Shown here: positions 6,498 through 15,579 of the stretch, in pieces
Position numbering within the stretch: position 1 is the stretch's first letter
How the letters are laid out: every line of letters starts with the position of its first letter
Source of the DNA: an uncultured Oscillospiraceae bacterium
GTDB lineage: Bacteria; Bacillota; Clostridia; Oscillospirales; Acutalibacteraceae
Assembly: GCA_900542375.1 (NCBI GenBank)
Contig: UQNI01000025.1
Location: forward strand, 1 to 24,267
Length of the DNA: 24,267 bases
Direction of reading: 5' to 3'
The notes under the pieces: generated by a model
What the model was told of the DNA's origin: nothing
What the model saw: the letters and a program-made list of their open reading frames with translations, nothing else
The model's database searches: none
Position numbers and translations under genes: made by a program

Positions 6498-8453
6498 TTA
6501 CTCTATCTTTGCTACCATCTCTAAAAATTCTTGTTCTGTTAATACCTTTATTCCTAATTCTTGTGCCTTTGTCAGCTTACTTCCGGCTTTTTCTCCGGCC
6601 AGCACATAATCGGTATTTTTTGAAACAGAACCGGTTGCTTTTGCGCCGAGAGATTCCAATTTTTCTTTGATGGAATCCCGTGTAAAATGCTCCAAACTTC
6701 CTGTGGCTACCACAGTTTTGCCAAAGAAAGGATTATCTTGTGTAACCTCTTTGATTTCTACCTCTTCAAACGTAATCATTTCCAATAAATGAGAAAGCAT
6801 GGTACGATTTTCTTCATGGCCAAAATATTCATATAAATTTCGATTTACCACTTCGCCAAAATCCCGAAGCTGTGTAAAATCATATTCAGAATCTACTTTT
6901 GTAATAAAATTATCCCAGCTCCATAAGCAGGCTTCTGCCAATACTTTCGCGGAACGTCTGCCAATATTTGGGATACCAAGTGCAACCAAAAATCGGTCCA
7001 ACGGTACAACACTGCTTTTTTCAATGGCATTCCACAACTTCTGATAAGATTTTTCTCCAAACCCTTCCAAAGAGACAATTTGTTCTTTATGACGGTCTAA
7101 TTTATAAATATCCGCAAACTCTTTAATCCAGCCCTTATCAACGAACTTTTCAATGGTTGCAGCACTCATTCCCGCAATATCCATTGCCTGCTTGCTTACA
7201 AAATACACAAACTGCTGTACCCTTCTTGCCGGACAGTGGATATTGGGACAAAATAAAAATCTGGCATCTTTCGGCTGACGAATTTCCAAATCTGTATCAC
7301 AGCAGGGACAAACATGCGGCAACTGATATGTTCCGCTTCGAGTTAAATTCTCTTCAATTTGAGGAATGATTTTATTTGCCTTATAAACAGTAATATCATC
7401 GCCTTCACCAAACTGAAACTCCTGAAAAATATCGTAATTGTGTACGCTTGCACGGCTTACCTCTGTACTGTCGATAATCACTTTATCAAACAAAGCCGTT
7501 AAACTTACCATACCTGTACGTGTGGTATTCAGTTCAATTTCCCGGAATTTTGTAGTCGCGGTTTCATCCGCCCATTTATATGCGATTTTATTATTCTCGT
7601 GGTGGTCGGTGGCACCTTGTATCAATCCAAAACGAATATTATCATATTCAAAAATCAAACCGTCAACAGGATATGCATATTTTAGCGGGTCAAATTTATC
7701 AATATGCTCCTGTATTTCCCGGGAAGAATGAAATATCAAATACTCCCGTTCCACTACGGTAAATCCGTTATCTTCTAAAAACTGCATTTGTTCATGGCAT
7801 GTTTCCATATGCATTTCTTCCAAATCTACCAATTCAAACGCAATAAATTCCAAATAGCGCTGTTTTACAATAGAAGAATTTAATTGCCGCACACTGCCTG
7901 CCGCCAGATTACGCGGATGCGCATATTGGTCTTCCAAAGGGAGAGCATCATTGATTCTCTCAAAATTTTTCCAAGAAATAACGCCCTCTCCCCGTAATTC
8001 CAATTCACCTTGATATTGAATTTTCAGCGGTACATTGGTAAACATTTTTAGGGAATGGGTTACATCTTCTCCCTCTTCACCGTTACCGCGTGTAATGGCC
8101 TGCTGCAATGTACCGTTTTGATACTTTAACACAATGGTGAGTCCATCCAGTTTCCAAGACACCATAATCGGTTGGTCCATAACGAATTTAAACAGTTCTT
8201 CCGTTGATTTTGTTTTTTTGGAAGACAACATTGGTTTGGAATGGGTCACCTTTGTAAGACTTTCCAAAATTTGTCCCTGCACCTTTTGTGTGGGAGAATT
8301 GGCAAAAATAATTCCTGTTTTTTGTTCCAATTCTTCCAATTCATCATAAAGCTTATCATAAGCTTTATCTGTCATAATTGGTTTATCGTATTTATAATAA
8401 GCTTCCGAAGCACGGGACAATTCCTCCACAAGCTTCTTCATTCTTGCCAGCAT
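6498..8453 (-). CDS. ligA: NAD-dependent DNA ligase, divergent clostridial type
   Basis: 651 residues, slightly shorter than the usual 670. It seals nicks in replication and repair using NAD+. Domains in order: Ia-like N-terminus (1-65), adenylation domain with the AMP-accepting lysine in KLDG (K101), OB fold (about 310-370), a four-Cys zinc finger (C382, C385, C402, C407), HhH region (about 455-545), and BRCT (about 574-648). It reads KLDGLT and TRGNG where most LigA enzymes have K(I/V/L)DGLA and TRGDG, and YKANKIIPQI in the OB domain. This points to the divergent LigA lineage of Clostridia rather than the standard replicative form. The ATG at 8453 follows AAGGAG by 7 bases. Confidence 0.94.
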   Translation of the reverse strand: MLARMKKLVEELSRASEAYYKYDKPIMTDKAYDKLYDELEELEQKTGIIFANSPTQKVQGQILESLTKVTHSKPMLSSKKTKSTEELFKFVMDQPIMVSWKLDGLTIVLKYQNGTLQQAITRGNGEEGEDVTHSLKMFTNVPLKIQYQGELELRGEGVISWKNFERINDALPLEDQYAHPRNLAAGSVRQLNSSIVKQRYLEFIAFELVDLEEMHMETCHEQMQFLEDNGFTVVEREYLIFHSSREIQEHIDKFDPLKYAYPVDGLIFEYDNIRFGLIQGATDHHENNKIAYKWADETATTKFREIELNTTRTGMVSLTALFDKVIIDSTEVSRASVHNYDIFQEFQFGEGDDITVYKANKIIPQIEENLTRSGTYQLPHVCPCCDTDLEIRQPKDARFLFCPNIHCPARRVQQFVYFVSKQAMDIAGMSAATIEKFVDKGWIKEFADIYKLDRHKEQIVSLEGFGEKSYQKLWNAIEKSSVVPLDRFLVALGIPNIGRRSAKVLAEACLWSWDNFITKVDSEYDFTQLRDFGEVVNRNLYEYFGHEENRTMLSHLLEMITFEEVEIKEVTQDNPFFGKTVVATGSLEHFTRDSIKEKLESLGAKATGSVSKNTDYVLAGEKAGSKLTKAQELGIKVLTEQEFLEMVAKIE

Positions 8454-8486
8454 ATTCTTACTCCTTATTCTTCAAATCCAAATTAT

Positions 8487-8514
8487 ATTATACCCCTATT
8501 TGCTGAAATTACAA
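8487..8514 (-). promoter_or_regulatory. Sigma-A-type promoter for ligA
   Basis: Minus strand: -35 TTGTAA (8509-8514), 16-base spacer ending GGGG, -10 TATAAT (8487-8492). It lies just after the yunB stop with no terminator between, so ligA can be expressed apart from the sporulation gene upstream. Confidence 0.7.
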
Positions 8515-8523
8515 AGAAAATTT

Positions 8524-9225
8524 TTAAGATGCCTGCTGTGAAGCAGTTGTCTGATTTGCATTACCATTGGATGCAGTCAAATTTGGCAATTGAAAATTGG
8601 CATATGTACTCGGCACTTCACCTACAATGACCGTTTCTGCCACAACCACTGTGGTATCTACGTCCGATTCACTTTTCATTCCCGGCAAATAAGAATAACA
8701 GGAAGCATGTATGGTGAGATAAATTTTATGTATCGTCTGATTGATTCCGGCCGATTCAAAACTGCTTTTAAAATTGATGTCTACATTTCCGATTAACCCG
8801 ATTTTCAGCGGAACTCCCGGACCATAGCCTCTTAGCAGATTTCCTCCTATGAGTGTACCGATTGGCACACTGGTACGGGAGGAATTGTTAATGAGCTTTT
8901 CCTGAATGGTAGTAGTAATCTCCGACTTAAACTGATTCATATTTACCATATTGGTGGTAATGCCAAGTATATTCCCGCTGCTGTCTCGCTCAATGGTTAC
9001 AAAATCATTATACTCTATATCCTGGGCTGATATTTTTTCCTTAATTGCTTCTTCTATGGAAAGCGTAATTGCTTGTTTGGCTACGGTAGCAGTTATGGAT
9101 TGTATCATGGGACGTAATTTAAAACTGAAAAAACAGCATAGCGCAATGAACAGAATGAAAATAAAAATCCACTTTTTCTTAATACCTCTTCTGCGACGAC
9201 GGTTGCGACGCCGATATCTTCGCAC
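8524..9225 (-). CDS. yunB: Sporulation protein YunB
   Basis: 233 residues. A very basic N-terminus (RRYRRRNRRRRRGIKKK) is followed by one membrane helix (about 20-36) and an extracytoplasmic domain with VPIGTLIGGNLLRGYGPGVPLKIGLIGNV, the hallmark of the YunB spore protein family. In Bacillus subtilis yunB is a sigma-E gene and its exact biochemical role is unclear. The start is GTG at 9225, 5 bases after AAAGGAGGGGG; the longer ATG frame from 9306 adds residues upstream of this strong site and was rejected. The C-terminus is Asn/Gln/Thr-rich and probably disordered. Confidence 0.9.
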   Translation of the reverse strand: MRRYRRRNRRRRRGIKKKWIFIFILFIALCCFFSFKLRPMIQSITATVAKQAITLSIEEAIKEKISAQDIEYNDFVTIERDSSGNILGITTNMVNMNQFKSEITTTIQEKLINNSSRTSVPIGTLIGGNLLRGYGPGVPLKIGLIGNVDINFKSSFESAGINQTIHKIYLTIHASCYSYLPGMKSESDVDTTVVVAETVIVGEVPSTYANFQLPNLTASNGNANQTTASQQAS

Positions 9226-9338
9226 AGCAACCCCCTCCTTTAAAATATGCGCAATACGCACTACTAGCATAATACTCACAAAGAGGTGAAAAAGTGCCTG
9301 TCTCATTGAAATTCATAAAAATAAATATAAAACAACAT

Positions 9339-9370
9339 AAAAAAACACAGGAAATAGTTTCTTTCCTGTG
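9339..9370 (-). terminator. Terminator of the ispH-rpsA operon
   Basis: Minus strand: CACAGGAAA, 7-base loop, TTTCCTGTG, then seven T, located about 25 bases after the ispH-rpsA stop. A canonical strong intrinsic terminator. Confidence 0.92.
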
Positions 9371-9394
9371 CTTTCTATGATAAAAAATCAAATC

Positions 9395-11368
9395 TTATTC
9401 AGCTTGTTCTGCTTCTTCATTGTTTTCCTGAGCAACCGGCTCTAACAATGCTTTGATAGACAAACTTACACGTTTTTTATCAAAATCAATTTCTGTAATT
9501 TTTGCTTTTACAACTTGGTCAACCTTCAATACATCTTGAGGTTTCTCAATTCTTTCGTTTGCAATTTGAGAAATATGAATCAAACCGTCAATACCAGGAA
9601 GAATTCTTGCAAAAGCACCGAATGCTGTCATGCCAACAATGGTAGTATCTACAACAGTACCAACAGGATAATCATTTTTCAGAATTTCCCATGGATTGTC
9701 TTCCGCACGTTTGTAGCCCAAAGATACTTTGCCTTTTTCACGGTCTAAGCTTTTGATGTAAACAGTGACTTCATCACCTACGTTTACAACTTCAGACGGA
9801 TGTTTGATTCTGTTCCAAGATAGTTCGGAAATATGAATCATACCATCAATACCGCCCAAGTCAACAAATGCACCGTAAGCAGTCAAAGATTTTACAACAC
9901 CTTTATACTCTTTGCCTTCTTCGGCAGTTTCCCAGAATTTATCTGCCAACTCTTTTCTTTCGTCTTTCAGTACTGCACGGATAGAACCAACAGCACGGCG
10001 ACGAGAACGGTTTACTTCAATAATGCGGAAGTTAACCTCTTTTTTCAACAAGTTCTCCAGTGGTTCACCACGTGTAGCAGTTGCCTGGGAAGCAGGAATA
10101 AATACTCTTACACCGTTGGTAACTGCAATTACACCGCCTTTGATTACTTCTGTAACCACACCTGTTAAAACAGTGCCATCTTCCTCTGCTTTTGCAACAA
10201 CGTCCCAGCCTTTAATTGCATCCAAACGTTTTTTGGAAAGCATAATGGTACCTTCCTGGTCATTTGTACGCATAATCAGCAATTCAATTTCATCGCCGAT
10301 TTTTACAATGTCCTCCGGTTTTGCATTTGGGTCGGAAGACAATTCACTTGCAGGTACAAAACCTGCTTGCTTTCTGCCTACATCAACCTGAATTTCGTTT
10401 GGAGCTATACCGACAACTACGCCGCGTACCTTTTCGTCTGTATTTAAACTTTTTAGAGATTCCTCTAACATCTCTGCAAAGCTAAGTTCGGTGTTCTCCT
10501 CAAAATGGCCCTCGCCAGCTTTAATATCTGTCATGGTAACAAGTACCTCCTTTATGATACTTGCAGGTGTTGAGGCACCTGCAGTAATTCCTACATTTTT
10601 TGCAGCCTTCACTTGTGCTACCGGAAGCTCCTGTGCCGTTTCAATTAAATATGTAACACAATGAGGTTTGCATACATCATAGAGTTTGGCAGTATTGGAA
10701 CTGTGCTTTCCCCCTATAATAATCATCAAGTCAGATTTTTTCGCCAATTCAACAGCTTCTGACTGACGTTTTGCAGTCGCATTACATATTGTATCAAAAA
10801 TTGTGGCATTTGTATATACCCTTTTGAGGATTTTCAAACAATTTTTCCATTCTATTAGATGAAAAGTGGTTTGAACTACCACACTAATCGGCTGATTGAC
10901 CAAATTTGGCTCGGATTCTGACAAATTTTGCAGCTCCTGCGCACTGTTTACAATATAACATTTGCTGCTGCAATGTCCATGTATTCCTATAATTTCAGGA
11001 TGCTTGGCATCTCCTATGATAATAATGGTTTGTCCTTTGGCAGATTCTTTTTCCACTATTTTGTGAATTTTTGTTACAAACGGACACGTTGCATCGGAAC
11101 AAACCGCATGCTGATGCGCAATGCTGTCCATTGTTTCCTGAGGCACACCATGAGCACGAATCACTATGGTTCCGTCTTTTGGGGCATGCTCTACAGTTTC
11201 AATAATCTCTACACCACGTGCTTCCAATTCCGCAATCATTTGCGGATTGTGAATAATAGGACCTAGAGTATATACTTTTTTTCCTTCGTCCAGTAGTTGA
11301 TAAACCATTTGAACAGCCCTGTCTACGCCAAAACAAAATCCTGCGGATTTTGCTACTTCAATACTCAT
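9395..11368 (-). CDS. ispH/rpsA: Bifunctional HMBPP reductase IspH - ribosomal protein S1 fusion
   Basis: 657 residues. Residues 1-285 are IspH, the last enzyme of the MEP isoprenoid pathway, turning HMBPP into IPP and DMAPP. The three [4Fe-4S] cysteines are at C12, C95 and C195, and the substrate-site HPE is at 123-125. Residues from about 313 to 640 hold four S1 RNA-binding repeats (about 313-381, 398-466, 484-553 and 569-638), followed by an acidic tail. This fusion is known in many Clostridia and was not tested further here. The ATG overlaps the upstream plsC stop (ATGA) and follows GGAGG by 7 bases. The four repeats compare with six in the E. coli S1. Confidence 0.96.
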   Translation of the reverse strand: MSIEVAKSAGFCFGVDRAVQMVYQLLDEGKKVYTLGPIIHNPQMIAELEARGVEIIETVEHAPKDGTIVIRAHGVPQETMDSIAHQHAVCSDATCPFVTKIHKIVEKESAKGQTIIIIGDAKHPEIIGIHGHCSSKCYIVNSAQELQNLSESEPNLVNQPISVVVQTTFHLIEWKNCLKILKRVYTNATIFDTICNATAKRQSEAVELAKKSDLMIIIGGKHSSNTAKLYDVCKPHCVTYLIETAQELPVAQVKAAKNVGITAGASTPASIIKEVLVTMTDIKAGEGHFEENTELSFAEMLEESLKSLNTDEKVRGVVVGIAPNEIQVDVGRKQAGFVPASELSSDPNAKPEDIVKIGDEIELLIMRTNDQEGTIMLSKKRLDAIKGWDVVAKAEEDGTVLTGVVTEVIKGGVIAVTNGVRVFIPASQATATRGEPLENLLKKEVNFRIIEVNRSRRRAVGSIRAVLKDERKELADKFWETAEEGKEYKGVVKSLTAYGAFVDLGGIDGMIHISELSWNRIKHPSEVVNVGDEVTVYIKSLDREKGKVSLGYKRAEDNPWEILKNDYPVGTVVDTTIVGMTAFGAFARILPGIDGLIHISQIANERIEKPQDVLKVDQVVKAKITEIDFDKKRVSLSIKALLEPVAQENNEEAEQAE

Positions 11369-11970
11369 TCTTTCGCCTCCAATAACTGATTTACTCGCTC
11401 CGCAATTATGTGAGCGGCATATTTCATTTCTTTACGGCTTCCGTCCGTAAAACCGAATTCCTCGTATGCAATCGGTTTTCCAAAACGGATGGTTACAGGT
11501 TTCCATGCTTTGATGTCACCGTTTGTATCAATGCCGACAGGTAAAACAGGCGCTTTGGCATGATATGCAATCATAGCAATTCCCGATTTTGGCTGAAACG
11601 GAATGCCGTGAGCAACAATGCCTCCCTGAGGAAAAATCCCGAGCAAACCGCCTTGTTCCAAAATTTCAATTGCCTGCTCAATCGCTTTTGTATCGCCGCT
11701 CCCTCTTTTCACGGGAAACGCGCCCAGAGTACGCAAAAAACGGTTCACCGCTTTTCCATGCTTTACAAACAATTCTTCTTTCGCCATATATCGTATGGGT
11801 CGTTTTTTCACACTGACCCCCAACAAAATAGGATCCATAACAGACCTGTGATTACTGCACAAAATCATTTTTCCTGCAGCTGGAATATGTTCCGCACCAA
11901 TCACGCGCATACGATACATCCCTTTTGTAATGGGAGAAACCATTGTGTGAAGCATGGAATAAAGCGTCAT
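11365..11970 (-). CDS. plsC: 1-acyl-sn-glycerol-3-phosphate acyltransferase-like protein (PlsC family), copy 1
   Basis: 201 residues. The catalytic HX4D motif is NHRSVMDP (H41, D46), block II is VKRG (87-90), and block III is FPQGG (113-117) in place of the usual FPEGT. The family adds a fatty acyl group to lysophosphatidic acid in membrane phospholipid synthesis, at the inner membrane face. The Glu-to-Gln change and the loss of Thr-Arg in block III may shift substrate or activity. The ATG at 11970 follows AGGTGA by 7 bases. It lies 18 bases after copy 2 and overlaps ispH-rpsA by 4 bases. Confidence 0.9.
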   Translation of the reverse strand: MTLYSMLHTMVSPITKGMYRMRVIGAEHIPAAGKMILCSNHRSVMDPILLGVSVKKRPIRYMAKEELFVKHGKAVNRFLRTLGAFPVKRGSGDTKAIEQAIEILEQGGLLGIFPQGGIVAHGIPFQPKSGIAMIAYHAKAPVLPVGIDTNGDIKAWKPVTIRFGKPIAYEEFGFTDGSRKEMKYAAHIIAERVNQLLEAKE

Positions 11971-11988
11971 AACGTATCACCTTTCTGT

Positions 11989-12609
11989 TTAAAAGGCCTT
12001 CTCATCACGCTCCCGCATTTCTGCAATGCGCTGCATTACCATACGGCTTGCTTTTCTGTATTCGGAGCCGGTACCTTCCACAATGCCAAGTTCGTCCGGC
12101 TGAATTAATTCACCATAAGAAATTATGGTTTTGTGAAACGGCTTTGCTGCCACGCCTGTTTTGGTTGTCATGCAAACAGGCAAAATAGGCGCTTGATGCT
12201 GATGCGCAAGCATAACAGCTCCTGATTTCGGCTTTCCCAATTTGCCGTCTAAAGAACGCGTACCTTCAATAAAGATACCAACCGCACCGTCTTGTTCCAA
12301 AATTTCACCGCATCTGTCCAGTGCGTTGGAGTCTCCAACACCGCGGTCAACAGAAAATGCACCCAATGCTGTGATAAGTGAGCCCACAAATTTATTTTCA
12401 AACAATTCTGATTTTGCCATATAAAAAATTTGACGTTTGGTATCCAACGCTAGCATCGGAGGGTCCTTCAATGAGATATGGTTGCTGCAAATAATCACTT
12501 TTCCTTCTTTGGGAATCCGTTCACGATGATTTGAGGTGTGAGGATAAAAAAAGGAAAAAGGAGGGCCTCCCACAATTTTACTGAAATTATAAAATGGACT
12601 GTTTTTCAT
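11989..12609 (-). CDS. plsC: 1-acyl-sn-glycerol-3-phosphate acyltransferase (PlsC family), copy 2
   Basis: 206 residues. HX4D is NHISLKD (H44, D49), block II is VDRG, and block III is FIEGTR (113-118), closer to the standard enzyme than copy 1. It is the likelier true lysophosphatidate acyltransferase of the pair. The start at ATG 12609 has GGTGG 7 bases upstream; a TTG at 12633 gives a longer frame but lacks a good site. The 140 bases up to cmk hold a small hairpin GTTCC/GGAAC and no clear terminator, so read-through from cmk is likely. The two copies share about a third of residues by eye and are old paralogues rather than a recent duplication. Confidence 0.92.
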   Translation of the reverse strand: MKNSPFYNFSKIVGGPPFSFFYPHTSNHRERIPKEGKVIICSNHISLKDPPMLALDTKRQIFYMAKSELFENKFVGSLITALGAFSVDRGVGDSNALDRCGEILEQDGAVGIFIEGTRSLDGKLGKPKSGAVMLAHQHQAPILPVCMTTKTGVAAKPFHKTIISYGELIQPDELGIVEGTGSEYRKASRMVMQRIAEMRERDEKAF

Positions 12610-12748
12610 ATGTGTACCACCGTTCTCCAACAACGCCTATCAGTAGTTTGCAACGCATTGCCGGTAAATAATCAAAAACTTTCATTTTTGTTCCTTTTAT
12701 ATGGAACATTTGCGATATTTATGCCGATTCGAACAGAAAATGCTGCTA

Positions 12749-13414
12749 TTACACCGCCCCAGCCGCAATGAGTTCTTTTAATGTGTCTATGACTTCCTGC
12801 ATGGTCATTCCGGTTGTATCGACAAACACCGCATCTTTGGCAGGAACCAAAGGAGCAATTTCACGGTTGGCATCGCGCTCGTCTCTCTCCTTGATTTCTT
12901 CTAAGATAGCAGACAAATCCGCTTCATTTCCCTTTTCCAGCATCTCTTTATGACGCCGTTTTGCTCGTTCTTCCGCAGACGCCGTTAAAAATACCTTTAC
13001 CTGTGCATCGGGAAGTACAACCGTGCCGATGTCACGACCGTCCATAATCACATTATGGGTTTTGGCCATATTCTTCTGAAGTTCCAATAAAAATTCACGG
13101 ACAGCAGGTATAGCAGATACCTGAGAAGACGCCTTGGACACTTCAGAAGTTCGAATTAAATCGCTAACGTCTTCTCCGCATAAAATCACTCTCTGTTCTC
13201 CGTCTTTAAACTCCAGTGCAATGTCAACATGTTCTAACTCTCTTGGAACTGCCTGCTCATCACCGGGAAAAATATTTTTCTTGAGCATATGCAGTCCAAT
13301 AGAACGATATAACGCACCCGTATCAACATAAATAAAACCGATTTCTTCGGCCACTTTCCGTGCAATACTGCTTTTTCCTGCTCCGGCAGGACCGTCAATG
13401 GCAACTGCTATCAT
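12749..13414 (-). CDS. cmk: Cytidylate kinase
   Basis: 221 residues. It phosphorylates CMP and dCMP with ATP in pyrimidine nucleotide salvage and supply. Walker A GPAGAGKSS (8-16), DTGALYR (31-37) and DGRDIGT (about 127-133) are the family motifs, followed by a LID-type Arg-rich segment. The ATG at 13414 gives the family N-terminus MIAVAIDGPAG and has AAAGGTG upstream; the frame could start 30 bases earlier, but that part lies inside the spacer from the previous gene. It sits 17 bases after the flavoprotein gene. The order cmk, plsC, ispH-rpsA is common in Clostridia. Confidence 0.95.
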   Translation of the reverse strand: MIAVAIDGPAGAGKSSIARKVAEEIGFIYVDTGALYRSIGLHMLKKNIFPGDEQAVPRELEHVDIALEFKDGEQRVILCGEDVSDLIRTSEVSKASSQVSAIPAVREFLLELQKNMAKTHNVIMDGRDIGTVVLPDAQVKVFLTASAEERAKRRHKEMLEKGNEADLSAILEEIKERDERDANREIAPLVPAKDAVFVDTTGMTMQEVIDTLKELIAAGAV

Positions 13415-13431
13415 GGTTTTAACACACCTTT

Positions 13432-14697
13432 CTATATTTCCCATTGTGCCTGAGCAATGGCTGTTGCAGCCAAATACCCGGTAGAAAATGCAATTTGTAA
13501 ATTAAATCCGCCTGTATAAGCATCTGCATCAATGACTTCTCCCGCAAAGTAAAGTCCTTTTACCAATTTCGATTCCATGGTCTTGGGAGAAATTTCTTTG
13601 ACAGACACACCGCCTGAAGTAATGATTGCTTCATCAATGGGACGAAATCCCTTTATCATCACTTTGAATCCTTTTAATTCCTGTGCAAAGCGGCGTCTCT
13701 GCTCTTTTGTAATTTGATTGCATTTTTGATTTGGTGCAATCCCCGATTTTGCAACCATAATCGGAATTAATTTCCGAGGCAATAATGCCCCCAAAGAGTT
13801 GATAAAATCTTTGTTTTGATTTTCCGCAAAATCTTTTTGCAATCTTGTATCCAATTGCTCCAAAGAGAGTGCGGGCTTTAAATCAATAGAGATTTGATAC
13901 CGATTTGGCTCCATATTTCGCATATGACTGCTTGCGCTTAAAATCATAGGGCCTGTCACTCCGTAATGGGTAAACATCATCTCGCCGAAATCGTCATAAA
14001 TTACTTTTTTCTGTTTTGTATCTATTACGTGAATCGCCACATTTTTCAAAGATAACCCCTGCAACGCAGGGCAATCTTTTCCGTTTGCAACAAGAGATAC
14101 CAACGACGGACGCAGTTCCGTTATGGTATGCCCTGCCTGCTGTGCAAGACGATACCCATCCCCTGTTGAGCCGGTAGCCGGATATGACATTCCGCCGCAG
14201 GCAATGACAACATGCTTGCTGAAATACTCTGTTCCGTCCTCACACCGCACTCCTGTAACCGTTTGCTCTTGTATACGCAAATCAGTTACCACTGCCTGCC
14301 GAATCTGCACTCCATTTTGTGTGCAATAGCTTTTTAATGCATCCACTACATCAGAGGCAAGGTCAGACTGAGGAAACACACGATTGCCTCGCTCCGTTTT
14401 TATGGGAACACCTAAGTTTTCAAAAAAAACAATAGCGTCCTGAGGTGTAAATTGGGAAACAGCACTGTATAAAAAACGTCCGTTAGAAGGAATGGCCGCA
14501 ATGGCTGTTGGAACATCACAATTATTGACAATGTTGCATCTTCCCTTACCTGTTATACGCAGCTTTCTTCCAAGACGGCTGTTCTTTTCCAATAATAACG
14601 TATTCAGTCCGTTTTGGGCGGCAGTGCCTGCCGCCATCATTCCTGCGGCACCGCCTCCCACGATAATGACATCAAACTGATTCACCTGGTTTTTCAT
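13432..14697 (-). CDS. HI0933-family NAD(P)/FAD-dependent oxidoreductase (YhiN-like)
   Basis: About 421 residues. An N-terminal Rossmann motif VGGGAAGM (13-20) for FAD, the GRKLRITGKGRCN stretch (about 44-56) typical of HI0933 proteins, and a C-terminal GGVSVKEI...YFAGEVIDADAYTGGFNLQ closing block. The family is soluble, binds FAD, and has no agreed substrate; YhiN and YtfP are members. The start is uncertain: ATG 14697, ATG 14709 and GTG 14685 are all possible, and AAAAGGTGG is the nearest ribosome site. The gene overlaps the rpiR-type stop by about 26 bases, so the two are one operon. Confidence 0.92.
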   Translation of the reverse strand: MKNQVNQFDVIIVGGGAAGMMAAGTAAQNGLNTLLLEKNSRLGRKLRITGKGRCNIVNNCDVPTAIAAIPSNGRFLYSAVSQFTPQDAIVFFENLGVPIKTERGNRVFPQSDLASDVVDALKSYCTQNGVQIRQAVVTDLRIQEQTVTGVRCEDGTEYFSKHVVIACGGMSYPATGSTGDGYRLAQQAGHTITELRPSLVSLVANGKDCPALQGLSLKNVAIHVIDTKQKKVIYDDFGEMMFTHYGVTGPMILSASSHMRNMEPNRYQISIDLKPALSLEQLDTRLQKDFAENQNKDFINSLGALLPRKLIPIMVAKSGIAPNQKCNQITKEQRRRFAQELKGFKVMIKGFRPIDEAIITSGGVSVKEISPKTMESKLVKGLYFAGEVIDADAYTGGFNLQIAFSTGYLAATAIAQAQWEI

Positions 14698-15553
14698 CCA
14701 CCTTTTCATAAACACCGTATTCATCCCAAATGGTTTCCAAAGAATGAAATACGTCTTTTACTTCATCTTTCTTCTTGATAGCGCTTGCTACAATTAATGC
14801 ATTAATTAAACTGAGCGGTGCCACCAAAGAATCTACAAACGATGCCATTTCACTGCGAGCCAATAACAGAAATTCCGCAGGGTCTGCCAATGGCGACAAT
14901 ACACTGTCCGTAATCGCCACTACCTTTGCACCGCGGCTGGAAGCAAATTTCAGCGCCTTGACCGCTCTTTTGGAATAACGGGGAAAACTGATTCCAATAA
15001 CAGCGTCATGTTCATCCACATGAATCATTTGCTCAAATATTTCCGCTTCGCTGGTGGCATTGACCATCTGCACATTTTCAAATACCAGATTGAAATAATA
15101 AGACATAAAGGAAGCAAGCGCATGCGAACTTCTTACTCCAATAATATAAATCTTTTTGGCAGAGACAATTGCGTCTACCGCTTCATAAAACATTTCGTGA
15201 GAGGTTTCTTCAATGGTTCTGCGAATAATATCAATATCTCTGTTTAACACAGCGCTTAAAATTTGGTCACTGGGACAGGATTTCTCCGTCATTTCCAAAC
15301 GCTGTACAGAAGTCATGCGGCTGCGAATCATTTCCTGCATGGCACGCTGCAGTTCCGGATATCCCGCATAACCGATTTCCGTTGCAAAACGCACCACCGT
15401 AGATTCACTGACGCCTACGGTTGCACCTAATTTGGCAGCCGTCATAAAAGCAACTTCATCATAATGCTCTTCTATGTAGTTTGCAATTAAACGTTGTCCT
15501 TTTGAGAACTCAGGCATTTTACGCTGAATTCTGGCTGTAAGCTGATAATTCAT
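14672..15553 (-). CDS. MurR/RpiR-family transcriptional regulator
   Basis: 293 residues. An N-terminal RpiR-type helix-turn-helix (about residues 1-75, with KLGATVGVSESTVVRFATEIGY) and a C-terminal SIS sugar-phosphate-binding domain (about 120-250, with IGVRSSHALASF and GISFPRYSKRAVKAL). Members usually sense a phosphosugar and control catabolic or wall-recycling genes. Here the neighbours are a flavoprotein, cmk and lipid and isoprenoid genes, with no sugar genes, so its target is unclear. The ATG at 15553 follows AGGGAG by 5 bases, and the first gene of this operon has its own -10. Confidence 0.93.
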   Translation of the reverse strand: MNYQLTARIQRKMPEFSKGQRLIANYIEEHYDEVAFMTAAKLGATVGVSESTVVRFATEIGYAGYPELQRAMQEMIRSRMTSVQRLEMTEKSCPSDQILSAVLNRDIDIIRRTIEETSHEMFYEAVDAIVSAKKIYIIGVRSSHALASFMSYYFNLVFENVQMVNATSEAEIFEQMIHVDEHDAVIGISFPRYSKRAVKALKFASSRGAKVVAITDSVLSPLADPAEFLLLARSEMASFVDSLVAPLSLINALIVASAIKKKDEVKDVFHSLETIWDEYGVYEKVDEKPGESV

Positions 15554-15579
15554 TTCTTCTCCCTAAAATAACAACAGTT

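Noticed and set aside
12590..12688. Small 32-codon minus-strand frame (MKVFDYLPAMRC...) overlapping the start of the second plsC gene
   Set aside because: GGAAC lies upstream and it could couple to plsC, but the evidence is too thin and no homology can be judged.
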